Of a DNA stretch of 64,000 nucleotides, positions 44,099 through 53,581 are shown piece after piece (the stretch's first letter is position 1; every line of letters starts with the position of its first letter). Source of the stretch: Microbacterium sp. SLBN-154 (GTDB taxonomy: Bacteria; Actinomycetota; Actinomycetes; Actinomycetales; Microbacteriaceae). The position numbers and the translations under genes were made by a program. The notes under the pieces are model-generated. The model worked only from the letters and a program-made list of their open reading frames with translations. It made no database searches and was not told where the DNA came from. The stretch covers positions 3,162,001 through 3,226,000 of the forward strand of contig NZ_VFNL01000001.1 in the NCBI RefSeq assembly GCF_006715565.1, written 5' to 3'.

Positions 44099-44938
44099 GT
44101 GATCGATCGGGACGGGCTGGCGGAGTTCCTCCGTCGACGACGGGAAGCGCTGCAACCCGAGGACGTCGGGCTGACGCGCGGACCCCGCCGGCGCACCGAC
44201 GGACTGCGGCGGGAGGAGGTCGCCGCCCTGTGTCACATGTCGACGGACTACTACGCGCGCCTGGAGCGGGCGACCGGCCCCCACCCGTCGGAACAGATGA
44301 TCGCCGCAATCGCGCAGGGGCTGCACCTCACGCTCGACGAACGCGATCACCTCTTCCGACTCGCCGGTCATCAGCCACCGCTGCGCGACACGACGAGCGA
44401 GCACATCAGTCCCGGGCTCCTGCGGATCCTCGACCGCCTGACCGACACCCCCGCCGAGATCGTCACCGAGCTGGGCGAGACTCTGCGTCAGACACCCCTC
44501 GGGGTCGCCGTGCTCGGCGACGCCTCCCGACGCACGGGCCCCGCGCGCAGCCTCGGCTACCGATGGTTCACCGACCCGGCCGCGCGGGCGGCCTACACGC
44601 CCGACGAGCAGCGCCGGCTGTCTCGGGTGTACGCGTCGGGTCTGCGTGAACTGGTCGCGCGGCGGGGTTCGCCGTCGCGCGCCGCCGCGATGGTCGCGCT
44701 GCTGGAGGACAATCCCCTCTTCCGCGAGGTGTGGGATGCACATGAGGTCGGCGCGCGCCCGACCGAGGTCAAGCGCTTCCATCACCCGTCGGTCGGGCCG
44801 CTCGAATTGAACTGCCAGACGCTTCTGGATCCGGATCAGTCTCACCGACTGCTGGTCTACACCGCCGAGCCGGGCACCGAGACCCATGAGAAGCTGCAGC
44901 TGCTCGCGGTCCTCGGGAGCGAAGCGTTCTCGACCTGA
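44099..44938 (+). CDS. XRE-type regulator with MmyB-like ligand domain, 279 aa
   Basis: The HTH is REEVAALCHMSTDYYARLERATGPHPSEQMIAAIAQGLHLT (about 40-80), preceded by the family RRREALQPEDVGLTRGPRRRTDGLRREE. The C-terminal MLTR/PAS-like domain (residues 105-275) has LGYRWFTDPAARAAY and FHHPSVGPLELNCQTL. Such regulators commonly sit next to, and control, an SDR gene, as here. The ribosome-binding site is GGAGGGGGAG before GTG 44099. Confidence 0.9.
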   Translation: MIDRDGLAEFLRRRREALQPEDVGLTRGPRRRTDGLRREEVAALCHMSTDYYARLERATGPHPSEQMIAAIAQGLHLTLDERDHLFRLAGHQPPLRDTTSEHISPGLLRILDRLTDTPAEIVTELGETLRQTPLGVAVLGDASRRTGPARSLGYRWFTDPAARAAYTPDEQRRLSRVYASGLRELVARRGSPSRAAAMVALLEDNPLFREVWDAHEVGARPTEVKRFHHPSVGPLELNCQTLLDPDQSHRLLVYTAEPGTETHEKLQLLAVLGSEAFST

Positions 44939-44940
44939 CG

Positions 44941-44960
44941 CACCCCGACGCGGAGGGGTG
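44941..44960 (+). terminator. Small hairpin after the XRE gene, possible terminator
   Basis: CACCCC (44941-44946) pairs with GGGGTG (44955-44960), 8-nt loop, 2 bp beyond the stop codon. It is short and lacks a U-tract, so termination is uncertain. Confidence 0.35.
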
Positions 44961-45064
44961 GACCGCTCAGCAGTGGATCGTCGGGTCCTGGATGCCGCGG
45001 CGCGACCGATCGAGCATGGGTTCACCGCCCCGTGGGGGGCCACGTGAACGAAGGACGACACACC

Positions 45065-45994
45065 ATGACACGCACCGCAGGCATCTCGATCCCCGACCTC
45101 ACCGGAAAACTCGCCGTCGTCACCGGCGCGAGCGACGGCATCGGTGTGATCATCGCGCGCCGCCTCGCCGTGGCCGGCGCCGAGGTCATTATGCCGGTTC
45201 GTTCGGCCGCGAAGGGAGACGCCGCGATCAGCCGCATCCGCTCGGACTTCCCCGGGGCGACCGTGAGCACCCGCACACTCGACCTCTCGTCGCTGGCGTC
45301 GATCTCCGCACTCGTGGCGCAGCTGAGCGACGAAGGCCGTCCGGTTCACATCCTCGTCAACAACGCCGGCGTCATGCGACCGCCTGCCCGTCAGGCCACC
45401 GGCGACGGCTTCGAGCTGCAGTGGGGCACGAATCACCTCGGCCACTTCGCCCTCACGCTCGGGCTGCTTCCCCTCCTGCGTGCGGGCGGCGCCCGCGTGA
45501 CGCACCAGACGAGCATCGCCGCGCGGAGCGGCGAGATCGCGTGGAACGACCTCAACTCCGATCGGGCCTACGACGCCATGAAGGCCTACGTCGCATCGAA
45601 GATCGCGGTCGGCCTGTTCGCCAGGGAACTCGACGCGCGCAGCCGCGCGGGCGGCTGGGGCATCAGCAGCAACCTGTCGCACCCCGGGGTGTCGCCGACG
45701 AATCTCCTCGCTGCCCAGCCCGGTATGGGCCGGTCACGGGTCACACCGGAACGACGTCTGATCGGGATGCTCGCTCGCATCGGTGTGACGGGGACGCCCG
45801 AGACCGCGGCGCAACCGGCTCTCATGGCGGCGACGGCGAAGGACGCCCGTGGCGACGAATTCTTCGGGCCGAAGCGACTCGTCGGCGGAGCGCCGGCGAA
45901 GATCGAGCTGTGGGAGCCGCTGCAGAACATGGACGACGCCCGCCGCCTGTGGGAGGCGTCTGAACAGCTCGTCGGCATCCACGTCCCGCGCTGA
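45065..45994 (+). CDS. SDR family oxidoreductase, 309 aa
   Basis: This is a classical short-chain dehydrogenase: the cofactor loop is [17 protein letters not shown] is in [12 protein letters not shown], and the catalytic Tyr and Lys are in [13 protein letters not shown], where YVASK is the YxxxK motif. The length and DLSSL motif resemble the WWOX/retinol-dehydrogenase-like group. ATG 45065 has GAAGGA upstream. It is probably controlled by the XRE regulator upstream. Confidence 0.88.
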   Translation: MTRTAGISIPDLTGKLAVVTGASDGIGVIIARRLAVAGAEVIMPVRSAAKGDAAISRIRSDFPGATVSTRTLDLSSLASISALVAQLSDEGRPVHILVNNAGVMRPPARQATGDGFELQWGTNHLGHFALTLGLLPLLRAGGARVTHQTSIAARSGEIAWNDLNSDRAYDAMKAYVASKIAVGLFARELDARSRAGGWGISSNLSHPGVSPTNLLAAQPGMGRSRVTPERRLIGMLARIGVTGTPETAAQPALMAATAKDARGDEFFGPKRLVGGAPAKIELWEPLQNMDDARRLWEASEQLVGIHVPR

Positions 45995-46012
45995 CGGGCC
46001 GAGCGAGATCGC

Positions 46013-47728
46013 TCAGCGGGCGAGGAGCTCGTCTCGCACCGCGCGACGCAGCACCTTGCCGATCTGCGAACGGGGCAGGTCATCGACCTGAACGATGCGC
46101 TTCGGCACCTTGTACGCGGTCACGTGCGACCGGCAGAAGTCGCGAAGCGCTCCGGCGTCGAAGACCGCGCCGTCTTTCAGCACGACTGCGGCGACGACGT
46201 CTTCGCCCCCGGACGCGCGCGGCATGCCCACGACGGCGGCGCCGGCGACATCCGGATGCATAATCAGCACCCCCTCGATCTCGCTCGGGCTCACGTTGAA
46301 TCCGCCCGTGATGATGAGTTCCTTGACCCGGTCGATGACGGTGACGAATCCGTCGGGCGAGACGGTGACGATGTCGCCGGTGCGGAGCCAGCCATCCTCC
46401 AGTAGAACCGCGGCGGTCTCGTCGGGCCGGTGCCAGTACCCCTGGAAGACCTGCGGCCCGCGCACCAGCAACTCACCGGGCTCACCGATCGGGCGGTCGA
46501 CGGCGGGGTCGTCCGGGTCGACGATGCGGATCTCGGTACTGGGGAAGGGCACCCCGACGGTGCCGGGACGACGCGAGGGCCCGATCGGGTTGCCGAGCGC
46601 GACAGGCGAGGTCTCGGTCATGCCGTATCCCTCGACCAGCAGGCCGCCGGTCGCCTCCTCCCACCGCGTCACGGTCGGAACCGGCAGGCTCATGGCGCCC
46701 GAGATGGCGAAGCGGATGCTGGTGAGATCGACGTTCTTGCGCGAGGTCGCCCGTGCGAGGGCATCGTAGATCGGCGGGACTCCGGGAAGGAAGGTCGGCG
46801 GCGAGGTCTTCGCGGCGGCGACCACGAGGTCGACGTCGAACTTCGGGAACAGCACGATCCGCGCGCCGATCGAGATCGCGAACGTGAGGCACAGGGTGAG
46901 GCCGTACGCGTGGAACATGGGCAGCACGGCGTAGAAGGTCTCGGCTCCCTCGGCGAGACCCGGCACCCAGGCGCGCCCCTGCGCGGCGTTGGAACGGAGG
47001 TTCCGGTGCGAGAGGATCGCCGCTTTCGGTGTGCCTGTCGTCCCACTCGTCAGCTGCAGGAGCGCGATGTCGTCGAGCGCGGGACGCGGGTGGGATTTCG
47101 ACAGCCGACGGGTATTCACCAGCTGCGACCACGACAGGACGCCCTTCGCCTTCACCATGGCGGTCATCGCCTCACGCGACGCACGCGCCGCCGGCACCGG
47201 CAGCCGTAACGCGACCCGCTTGCCGAAGGGGAGGGCGTCGGGCATGCGCACCGCGACCACCGCCGCGGGGGCGATGTCGCGCGGGAAGTCGGCGACGACA
47301 TCGGCGACTTTGTCCCACACGATCGCGACCATGGCCTCGTGCACCTCGAACTGGTGACGCAGCTCCCGTGCCGTGTAGAGCGGGTTGTGTTCCACCACGA
47401 TCGCGCCGAGGCGCAGTGCGGCGTAGAACGCCACGACATGCTGGGGACAGTTCGGGAGCACGAGGGCGACGCGGTCGCCGGCGCGCACGCCGAGCTTGCG
47501 AAGGGCGTTCGCCGCCCGTGAGACCTGCTCGCCCAGTTCGTCGTACCGGGTCTCGGCCCCGAAGAACTCCAGAGCCACCTTCTTGCCGTACCTCGACACC
47601 GCACCCTCGAGGAGGTCGACCAGCGTTTCGGTGACCGGCTCGATCTCGGCCGGAACACCGTCGGCGTACGCGCTCAGCCAGGGACGGTCGTCGAGCGGTG
47701 AGCCGTTCGGTGCGGGGTTCGCGCTCAT
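46013..47728 (-). CDS. AMP-forming long-chain fatty acid-CoA ligase, 571 aa
   Basis: This ANL superfamily acyl-activating enzyme has the P-loop LLQLTSGTTGTPKAAILSH (about residues 230-248), the A5 motif VEGYGMTETSP, the A7 motif LRTGDIV and the A8/A10 region DRVKELIITGGFNVSP and PRSQIGKVLRR, which contains the catalytic Lys. It makes fatty acyl-CoA via the adenylate. GGAGG precedes ATG 47728. It is divergent from an AraC-type regulator with 69 bp between. Confidence 0.92.
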   Translation of the reverse strand: MSANPAPNGSPLDDRPWLSAYADGVPAEIEPVTETLVDLLEGAVSRYGKKVALEFFGAETRYDELGEQVSRAANALRKLGVRAGDRVALVLPNCPQHVVAFYAALRLGAIVVEHNPLYTARELRHQFEVHEAMVAIVWDKVADVVADFPRDIAPAAVVAVRMPDALPFGKRVALRLPVPAARASREAMTAMVKAKGVLSWSQLVNTRRLSKSHPRPALDDIALLQLTSGTTGTPKAAILSHRNLRSNAAQGRAWVPGLAEGAETFYAVLPMFHAYGLTLCLTFAISIGARIVLFPKFDVDLVVAAAKTSPPTFLPGVPPIYDALARATSRKNVDLTSIRFAISGAMSLPVPTVTRWEEATGGLLVEGYGMTETSPVALGNPIGPSRRPGTVGVPFPSTEIRIVDPDDPAVDRPIGEPGELLVRGPQVFQGYWHRPDETAAVLLEDGWLRTGDIVTVSPDGFVTVIDRVKELIITGGFNVSPSEIEGVLIMHPDVAGAAVVGMPRASGGEDVVAAVVLKDGAVFDAGALRDFCRSHVTAYKVPKRIVQVDDLPRSQIGKVLRRAVRDELLAR

Positions 47729-47797
47729 GCAGCGCCTCCTTCATCGGGTCTTCCGCCAGCGTAGGCCGACTCAGACGCCTGGTGGCATGATCGGGGC

Positions 47798-48217
47798 GTG
47801 GGGAAGCGACCCGACCTGGAGACGCTCGTGCTGATGCGACGGGTGCGCGACAGGATGGACCGCGAATACGCCGAACCGCTCGACCTCGCCTCCCTCGCAC
47901 ACGGCGTGCACATGTCGGCGGGGCATCTCAGCCGGCAGTTCGTGCTCGCCTATGGCGAGACGCCCTACGCCTATCTGATGACGCGACGCATCGAGCGGGC
48001 GATGGCGCTTCTGCGCCGCGGCGACCTCACCGTGACGGAGGTCTGCTTCGAGGTCGGGTGCCAGTCTCTCGGCACCTTCAGCACTCGCTTCACCGAGCTC
48101 GTCGGGGTCCCACCGAGCGTCTACCGCGAGCGCGGAGCGCCGTTCCGGCCCGGGATGCTGCCCTGCATCGCCCGGCAGGTGACCAGACCGATCAGGAATC
48201 GAGAAGCAGACCGGTGA
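47798..48217 (+). CDS. AraC family DNA-binding protein, HTH domain only, 139 aa
   Basis: The protein is little more than the double HTH of the family: LDLASLAHGVHMSAGHLSRQFVLAYGETPYAYLMTRRIERAMALLRRGDLTVTEVCFEVGCQSLGTFSTRFTELVGVPPSVYRER. A short C-terminal tail follows. No effector domain is present, so it may respond to level only. The start GTG 47798 has CATGAT six bases upstream. It might regulate the divergent CoA ligase or the downstream VOC gene. Confidence 0.87.
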   Translation: MGKRPDLETLVLMRRVRDRMDREYAEPLDLASLAHGVHMSAGHLSRQFVLAYGETPYAYLMTRRIERAMALLRRGDLTVTEVCFEVGCQSLGTFSTRFTELVGVPPSVYRERGAPFRPGMLPCIARQVTRPIRNREADR

Positions 48218-48238
48218 CGCGGGCTCTAGCGTGAAGCC

Positions 48239-48655
48239 ATGGACATCACGATTCACTCGAGTTTCCTGCCGCACACCGACCCCGAAGCATCCCTCATCTT
48301 CTATCGCGATGTGCTCGGCTTCGAAGTCAGGCTCGATGTCGGCTATGAGGACATGCGCTGGATCACCGTCGGCCCCGCAGGCCAGCCCGACACGGCGATC
48401 GTGCTCCACCCGCCAGCCGTCGGGAACGACATCTCCGACGACGAGCGCGACATGCTGCTCGGCCTCATCGCCAAGGGCAGCTACTTCGGGGTCAATCTGG
48501 CCACGGACGACCTCGACGCGGCCTTCGAGCGCATCGAGGCGGCGGGCGCCGACATCGTGCAAGAGCCGATCGAGCAGGACTACGGCGTCCGCGACGCGGC
48601 GTTCCAAGACCCGGCGGGCAATCTGATCCGCCTCCAGCAGAAAGGGGATGACTGA
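48239..48655 (+). CDS. VOC/glyoxalase family protein, 138 aa
   Basis: Vicinal-oxygen-chelate folds are visible twice: HSSFLPHTDPEASLIFYRDVLGFEVR and VNLATDDLDAAFERIEAAGADIVQEP, followed by DPAGNLIRLQ. It is probably a dioxygenase, lyase or drug-sequestration protein. The start ATG 48239 is preceded by TAGCGT and 6 nt, so it has its own leaderless promoter despite lying 21 bp behind the AraC gene. It is translationally close to the next gene. Confidence 0.87.
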   Translation: MDITIHSSFLPHTDPEASLIFYRDVLGFEVRLDVGYEDMRWITVGPAGQPDTAIVLHPPAVGNDISDDERDMLLGLIAKGSYFGVNLATDDLDAAFERIEAAGADIVQEPIEQDYGVRDAAFQDPAGNLIRLQQKGDD

Positions 48656-48656
48656 G

Positions 48657-49115
48657 ATGGCACCGGAGAGCTCCGCGACGAAGTCCGGGTTCAGCGACAC
48701 CGAGCGCGCGGCGATGCAGCAGCGTGCCGAGGAATTGCGGTCGATGAAGGGGGTGAAAGGCGCCGCGAAGAAGGCGAAGGAGCTCGAGGCGTGCCTCACC
48801 GCCATCGCCGAACTGCCCGAGGGTGATCGCGTCATCGCCGAGCGCCTGCACGTGATGGTCAGCGAAGAGGCACCCGGTCTCGACCCCAAAACGTGGTACG
48901 GGTTCCCGACCTATGCCCAGGAGGGCAAGAACATCCTCTTCTACCAGCCGGCGTCGAAGTTCGACACCCGGTACGGCACGGTGAACTTCGCCGAGGACGC
49001 CGCGATCGACGACGGCGAGATGTGGGCCGTCTCGTTCGCGCTGCTGGAGATGACCGAGGCTGCGGAGAAGAAGATCCGCGGTCTCATCCGCAAGGCGGTG
49101 GCGGCGGAGGGCTGA
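48657..49115 (+). CDS. DUF1801-like protein, about 152 aa
   Basis: A Lys/Ala-rich N-terminal helix (KGVKGAAKKAKELEACLTAIAEL) is followed by a DUF1801-like core: TWYGFPTYAQEGKNILFYQPASKFDTRYGTVNFAEDA and the C-terminal helix EKKIRGLIRKAV. The function is unknown. AAAGGGG lies 9 nt before ATG 48657; ATG 48648 is in frame but abuts that site. It overlaps or directly follows the VOC gene and is probably cotranscribed. Confidence 0.75.
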   Translation: MAPESSATKSGFSDTERAAMQQRAEELRSMKGVKGAAKKAKELEACLTAIAELPEGDRVIAERLHVMVSEEAPGLDPKTWYGFPTYAQEGKNILFYQPASKFDTRYGTVNFAEDAAIDDGEMWAVSFALLEMTEAAEKKIRGLIRKAVAAEG

Positions 49116-49174
49116 AGCCGGGCGCGTCGGCGGCGGCTCTGGCGTGTCGCCCCGGCCTGGGAGACCATGGACCG

Positions 49175-49861
49175 ATGGAGTTCCGCGGCGTGGTCCCCAT
49201 GGATGCCCCTGATCCGAGCGATGCGTCGGAGGAGCGACTGCGGAGCATCGACTTCCCCGTCATGCAGCTGGCGCCACAGCCCGCCCTCACGCGCATGCCG
49301 ATGACGGGATTCGCCGAGACGACCGGGCCGGGTGGGAGAACGCAGCAATCGGTGGTGTTTTCCTACACGCTGTGGCGGTATCCCGAGGATCATTCAGACC
49401 CTCGCAACGAGCTGGAGCTGGATGCCGCGACACGGCGTGCCATCGACGAAGAACCGCCCTGGGGACGCCCGGCCTGGTTGATCGAGCAGGCGCAGCTCTT
49501 CCGCTACCCGACGGTCTGGGAGGCGGTCAGCACCACATGGCACGCCGACCCGTCTGCTCCGGACGCATCGCCCGAGTCGCAGCTCGTCCACCACATGAAT
49601 CACGTGCTGCGCAACCGGTTCCGTGAGGAGCTCGGGCTTCCGGCGGGCCCGGCAGAGGATCGGTCGTGGCAGGTGCGTGAATCAGGTGTCGTCCCCGGCA
49701 CAGTCCGGGTGGACGGACGTGACGTCGATGGCATCACGGTCGACACCGACCCCTTCGTCATCGGGACGGGGTTCCGGGTGGATCGCCAGGTCGTCTGCAC
49801 CGTGGTTCTGGCGCGCGACGACCTGCCGTTCATCGATGTGGCCCTCGAGACCTTTCGCTGA
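49175..49861 (+). CDS. Hypothetical protein, 228 aa
   Basis: I do not recognise this protein. The sequence is a mixed alpha/beta cytosolic protein with conserved-looking aromatic blocks (VVFSYTLWRYPEDHSDPRNELELD, WEAVSTTWHAD, QLVHHMNHVLRNRFREELGL). ATG 49175 has GACCAT six bases upstream, a possible leaderless start. Codon use is normal. It lies between the DUF1801-like and monooxygenase genes without overlap. Confidence 0.65.
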   Translation: MEFRGVVPMDAPDPSDASEERLRSIDFPVMQLAPQPALTRMPMTGFAETTGPGGRTQQSVVFSYTLWRYPEDHSDPRNELELDAATRRAIDEEPPWGRPAWLIEQAQLFRYPTVWEAVSTTWHADPSAPDASPESQLVHHMNHVLRNRFREELGLPAGPAEDRSWQVRESGVVPGTVRVDGRDVDGITVDTDPFVIGTGFRVDRQVVCTVVLARDDLPFIDVALETFR

Positions 49862-49903
49862 GCGGCCACCGCTGTGGGGGTACCCCGGAGTAGGGTGCCC
49901 GGC

Positions 49904-50206
49904 ATGACCTTCGTGAACGTGGGAACGCTGGGCGCCGTGCCCGGAAAGCGCGACGAGCTGATCGCTCTTCTGACCCGGCCGGGTGCTCCGCTCGCCGACA
50001 TCGGGTGCCTGGCCTACGAGGTGGGCGTCGACGACAGCGAACCCGACACGGTCTTCGTGATGGAGATGTGGCGGAGCGCCGACGCGCACCGCGCCTCGCT
50101 GGCCCTGCCTGAGGTGCAAGCGCAGATCGCCGAGGCGCGGCCGCTTCTATCCGGTGCCTTCGGCGGCTTCCGCTTCGACGTGGTGGGCTCGCCGCTGCGC
50201 TCCTGA
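49904..50206 (+). CDS. Antibiotic biosynthesis monooxygenase (ABM) domain protein, 100 aa
   Basis: This is a single ferredoxin-like ABM domain: FVNVGTLGAVPGKRDELIALLTRPGAPLADIGCLAYEVGVDDSEPDTVFVMEMWRSADAHRASLALPEVQAQIAEARPLL. Members are cofactor-free quinol oxygenases or heme-binding proteins. TAGGGT lies 7 nt before ATG 49904 (leaderless). Confidence 0.9.
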   Translation: MTFVNVGTLGAVPGKRDELIALLTRPGAPLADIGCLAYEVGVDDSEPDTVFVMEMWRSADAHRASLALPEVQAQIAEARPLLSGAFGGFRFDVVGSPLRS

Positions 50207-50230
50207 CCCGCGGACCAGTAGCGTGTGCCC

Positions 50231-50863
50231 ATGATGCCCTGGGAGAACGTCGCGGCGTTCGTCGTCGCGTCGGTCGTCATCATCCTCATCCCGGGTCCGA
50301 GCGTGCTGTTCGTCGTCGGCCGCTCGATCGCCCTGGGCCGCAGGGCGGGAGTGCTCAGCGTGGTGGGCAACGCGATCGGCACGGTTCCCGCCGTCGTCGC
50401 GGTCGCCTTCGGGGTAGGGGCGATCGTCGCCTCCTCGGTCGTCGCCTTCACCGCTCTGAAGATCGCCGGCGCGCTCTACCTCATCTATCTGGGGGTGCAG
50501 GCGATCCGACACCGCCGCGAGCGCGTCGGTGCCGCGTCGACGCCTGCCGTCGGCACGCGGCGACTGCTTCGCCAGGGGTTCATCGTGGGACTGACGAACC
50601 CGAAGACCATCGCCTTCTTCGTGGCGGTCCTGCCCCAGTTCGTCGAGCCCGCAGCGGGCGCCGTCTGGGCGCAGCTGCTGGTGCTCGGGCTGATCTTCCA
50701 AGCGCTGGCCCTGGTCTGTGACAGCGCCTGGGCGCTCGCCGCCGGAACCGCGCGAGCGTGGTTCGCGACCTCACCCCGCCGCATGGCGACGATGTCGGGT
50801 ACGGGCGGCGTGATGATGATCGGCCTCGGCGGGACGCTCGCCCTCACCGGCGCGAAAAGCTGA
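50231..50863 (+). CDS. LysE family translocator, 210 aa
   Basis: This is an amino-acid exporter of the LysE/RhtB type. Six hydrophobic segments and the family motif IPGPSVLFVVGRSIALGRRAGVLSVVGNAIG are present, with QGFIVGLTNPKTIAFFVAVLPQFV in the middle. The start ATG 50231 has TAGCGT exactly 6 nt upstream (leaderless); ATG 50234 and GTG 50225 are alternatives. The exported substrate is unknown. Confidence 0.9.
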   Translation: MMPWENVAAFVVASVVIILIPGPSVLFVVGRSIALGRRAGVLSVVGNAIGTVPAVVAVAFGVGAIVASSVVAFTALKIAGALYLIYLGVQAIRHRRERVGAASTPAVGTRRLLRQGFIVGLTNPKTIAFFVAVLPQFVEPAAGAVWAQLLVLGLIFQALALVCDSAWALAAGTARAWFATSPRRMATMSGTGGVMMIGLGGTLALTGAKS

Positions 50864-50880
50864 CGCCTCAGACGCTCGGC

Positions 50881-51864
50881 TCACGCGACAGCGACGTCGT
50901 GCGCCGCATCCCACCACGCCAGCACCCGGGTGCCGATCAGCGTCAGCCATGGGGACGGCTCACCCTCCGGAACATCCATGTGGAACCACACCCGTCCGGG
51001 CAGGCGACGTGACTGGATCCAGGTTCCGTCGGGCTGTCGCTGGTCGCGGACGACCTCGATGGCCTCGGCGAGTCGTTCGTCAGGTGGGAGGCCGTCGTAC
51101 TCCGCGGCGTCGCGGAAGTAGTCGAGCGCCGCGAGCGCGCTGTAAACGTGGCGATTCGGGAAGAGGAAGTGGGTGGCGAAGGGCGCGACCGGCTCACCGG
51201 TCGACGCCCGGTACAGAAGCTTCCGAGACAGGAGGTAATCCTCTCCCGTGCGGCGCACCTCGGTGAGCGTGCCGTCGCCGGTCAGCCGTTGATAGGCGAG
51301 GATGCCCCGCAGGGCGTTCAGCGTCGAGTGGAACGACGATCGCAGCGAATCGCCCTCCTCGGCCTCGCAGTTCCATCCGCCGTCGGCGAGGCGGTGCTCA
51401 CGGAACCACTCCGCGAGTCCGGACATGTCGACACCCAGCCAGGCCCCGTTGGCAAGGGTGAAGGAGTTGATGCACACATCTACTTCGCCACCCCAGTAGG
51501 GCAGGTCGTCGTACTCCCAGCGGCTGTTCTGCGCGAGCTTCTCGGCTGTGTCGCCGAGCGCCTCCGCGGGCACGCCGAACTCACGCAGGTCCTTCAGCGT
51601 CCAGGTCGTCGCGTTCCAGGGCTGACCCGGCTGCTGCGCCTCCTCGCTGTCGAAGTAGCCCGCGGGGAAGTACGCACCTCCCGCCCACTGCCCGTCGGCG
51701 TCCTGCTTCGACAGCAGCAGCGCACCCCACCCCTCGCGCGGCACGCGCGCCCGGGTTGCCTGCCAGATCTCCGGCGGCGCGTGAGCGATGTCTTTCTCCA
51801 CCTGCCACCGCAGAGCGGGGTCGGTATCGAGCATCCAGGCCAGCGTGCGTTCGTCGATCGCCAT
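50881..51864 (-). CDS. Squalene-cyclase-like (alpha/alpha toroid) protein of unknown function, 327 aa
   Basis: Repeated helix hairpins with QW-like motifs are seen (KQDADGQWAGGAYFPAGYFD, HRLADGGWNCEAEEGDSLRSSFHSTLNALRGILAYQR, QRQPDGTWIQSRR), as in prenyltransferase and terpenoid-cyclase toroids. The DxDD motif of true cyclases is not evident, so it is more probably a toroid protein of the type common in actinobacteria with no known role. ATG 51864 has TACCGT 7 nt upstream. Confidence 0.75.
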   Translation of the reverse strand: MAIDERTLAWMLDTDPALRWQVEKDIAHAPPEIWQATRARVPREGWGALLLSKQDADGQWAGGAYFPAGYFDSEEAQQPGQPWNATTWTLKDLREFGVPAEALGDTAEKLAQNSRWEYDDLPYWGGEVDVCINSFTLANGAWLGVDMSGLAEWFREHRLADGGWNCEAEEGDSLRSSFHSTLNALRGILAYQRLTGDGTLTEVRRTGEDYLLSRKLLYRASTGEPVAPFATHFLFPNRHVYSALAALDYFRDAAEYDGLPPDERLAEAIEVVRDQRQPDGTWIQSRRLPGRVWFHMDVPEGEPSPWLTLIGTRVLAWWDAAHDVAVA

Positions 51865-51908
51865 GGGTGGGACGGTAGTACCGGGATCGGACATCCGAAA
51901 GCGGTGCT

Positions 51909-52193
51909 TCAGTGGCCGACTTCGATGACGATCGTCTTCCCGTCGGCGATGACGCCCGGCCCCTTGTCGGGAGTCGGGGCAGGAATCGGGATCTGCTGCT
52001 CGGTCTCCCACGCCAGCCGCGCATCGTGAGCCGCCGGGTGGAACAGTTCGTCGAAGCCGAGCAGGCCGCCGGAGGACGGAGCGGAGCCGTCGGCGTCGGC
52101 GCGATGCCGGAGCGAGGCGACGCCCACGGCGACGAAGATGACGGGAATGCCCAACACGAGCACGACGGTTCCCCAGCCCAGGACGTCAGTCAT
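51909..52193 (-). CDS. Small membrane-anchored protein, 94 aa
   Basis: An N-terminal membrane segment (WGTVVLVLGIPVIFVAVGVASL, residues 7-28) is followed by a polar domain (GFDELFHPAAHDARLAWETEQQIPIPAPTPDKGPGVIADGKTIVIEVGH). ATG 52193 has TAGCCT 7 nt upstream. No family is recognised. It is divergent from the MFS gene. The frame is open for 1.4 kb upstream, but that part is the shadow of the MFS gene. Confidence 0.75.
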   Translation of the reverse strand: MTDVLGWGTVVLVLGIPVIFVAVGVASLRHRADADGSAPSSGGLLGFDELFHPAAHDARLAWETEQQIPIPAPTPDKGPGVIADGKTIVIEVGH

Positions 52194-52274
52194 GCGAACC
52201 AGGCTAGAAGAAGGCGCGCACGCCTCGCGTCCCCCGAAAGGATGACATCCGGGGGCACCACCTAGTCTGTGGGG

Positions 52275-53543
52275 ATGCGCGACGGAGCCGGTCGGGACGG
52301 CGAGATCCTGCGACTGCGACCCTTCGCCTACTTCTGGGGGGCGTCCACTCTCCGAGCGGTCGGCGGCTCCATGGCGACCGTCGCCCTCCAGGTCATCATC
52401 GTCACCGTCCTCGACGCGACGCCCGCCCAGATCAGCATCCTGAGCGCCCTCAGCGTCGTCCCCTACCTGTTCCTCGGTCTCATCGTCGGCGCCCTCATGG
52501 ATCGGTGGCGACGCCAGCGCACCCTCGTCCTCACGAGCATCGGACGGGTCATCGCGTTCGCGGTCGTCGCCATCCTCCTCTTCACGGGCACTCTCGACTT
52601 CTGGACTCTCGCGGTCGTGACCCTCGCCCTCGGCGTGCTCACCCTGTTCGCCGACTCGGCCGCGCAACCCCTCCTCCCCCGCATCGTCCCGCGACGTTCT
52701 CTCATCCAGGCCAATGCGCGCCTCGGTCAGAGCGAAACCGTCGCGGGAACCGCAGGCCCCGCCCTCGGCGGGCTCCTCCTGAACCTCGTCGGGCCGACGA
52801 TCCTGTTCACCATCGAGGCGGCCATCAACGCCGTCGCGGCGATCCTGCAGTCCCGCATCGCGGTCACCGAGCCGCGAAGCACCCCGCGCCCGGCGGGACG
52901 ACACGTCGGCCACGACATCGTCGAGGGGATGCGCTACACCTACCGTCATCGCACGCTGCGCCCTCTCGCGATCTCGATCCACGTGTGGTTCCTCGCCAAC
53001 AGCATCGTCACCACCGTGCTCGCGGTCTACGTCCTGCGCGAGCTCGCGCTCCCCTCGTGGGCGTTCGGCGTCGCCCTCGCTGCGGGAGGGATCGGCGGTT
53101 TCGCCGGAGCCCTGATCGCACCGCGTGTCGGTGCGCGCCTGGGCGCAGGACGCGCCATCTTCCTCGGACGCACCCTCGTCGTCATCCCCTGGCTGGTCCT
53201 CGCGCTGGCACCGTTGACCGCCGCCAGCGGCACCGGGCCGGTCGTCGTCGTGGTCGGTCTGGTCCAGCTTCTCTCCGGTCTCGGCACGGGACTGGAAGAC
53301 GCCAACGACATCTCCTACCGCCAGGCCGTCGCCCCGGACAGCATTCAGGGACGGATGAACTCCACGATCCGCACGATGAACCGCATCGTCTTCTTCTTCG
53401 GAGCTCTCCTCGCCGGCGTCCTGATGACCTGGCTGGGATATCAGCCCACGATCGGCGTCGCCGCCGGCATCTTCGCCGTCGCCGCCCTCATCGTCGTGGT
53501 CTCGCCCCTTCGCGACGCGCGGCATCCTGAGGGTTCGCCGTGA
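52275..53543 (+). CDS. MFS transporter of the enterobactin-exporter/MFS_3 type, 422 aa
   Basis: This is a twelve-helix MFS protein with RLRPFAYFWGASTLRAVGGSMATVALQVIIVTVLDATPAQISIL at the start, the motif-A loop ALMDRWRRQR, GQSETVAGTAGPALGGLL in helix 5, and a second motif-A-like APRVGARLGAGRA in the C-half. It matches the EntS-like MFS_3 group. The start ATG 52275 has TAGTCT exactly 6 nt upstream (leaderless); GTG 52269 is in frame but overlaps the promoter. The substrate is unknown. Confidence 0.88.
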   Translation: MRDGAGRDGEILRLRPFAYFWGASTLRAVGGSMATVALQVIIVTVLDATPAQISILSALSVVPYLFLGLIVGALMDRWRRQRTLVLTSIGRVIAFAVVAILLFTGTLDFWTLAVVTLALGVLTLFADSAAQPLLPRIVPRRSLIQANARLGQSETVAGTAGPALGGLLLNLVGPTILFTIEAAINAVAAILQSRIAVTEPRSTPRPAGRHVGHDIVEGMRYTYRHRTLRPLAISIHVWFLANSIVTTVLAVYVLRELALPSWAFGVALAAGGIGGFAGALIAPRVGARLGAGRAIFLGRTLVVIPWLVLALAPLTAASGTGPVVVVVGLVQLLSGLGTGLEDANDISYRQAVAPDSIQGRMNSTIRTMNRIVFFFGALLAGVLMTWLGYQPTIGVAAGIFAVAALIVVVSPLRDARHPEGSP

Positions 53544-53581
53544 CCCGGGTCGGAATCCCGCGACCGGCGTAGCCTGGTCGC

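Noticed and set aside
50881..51864. Terpene or squalene cyclase
   Set aside because: QW-like repeats are present but the catalytic DxDD motif is not, and no isoprenoid genes are nearby.
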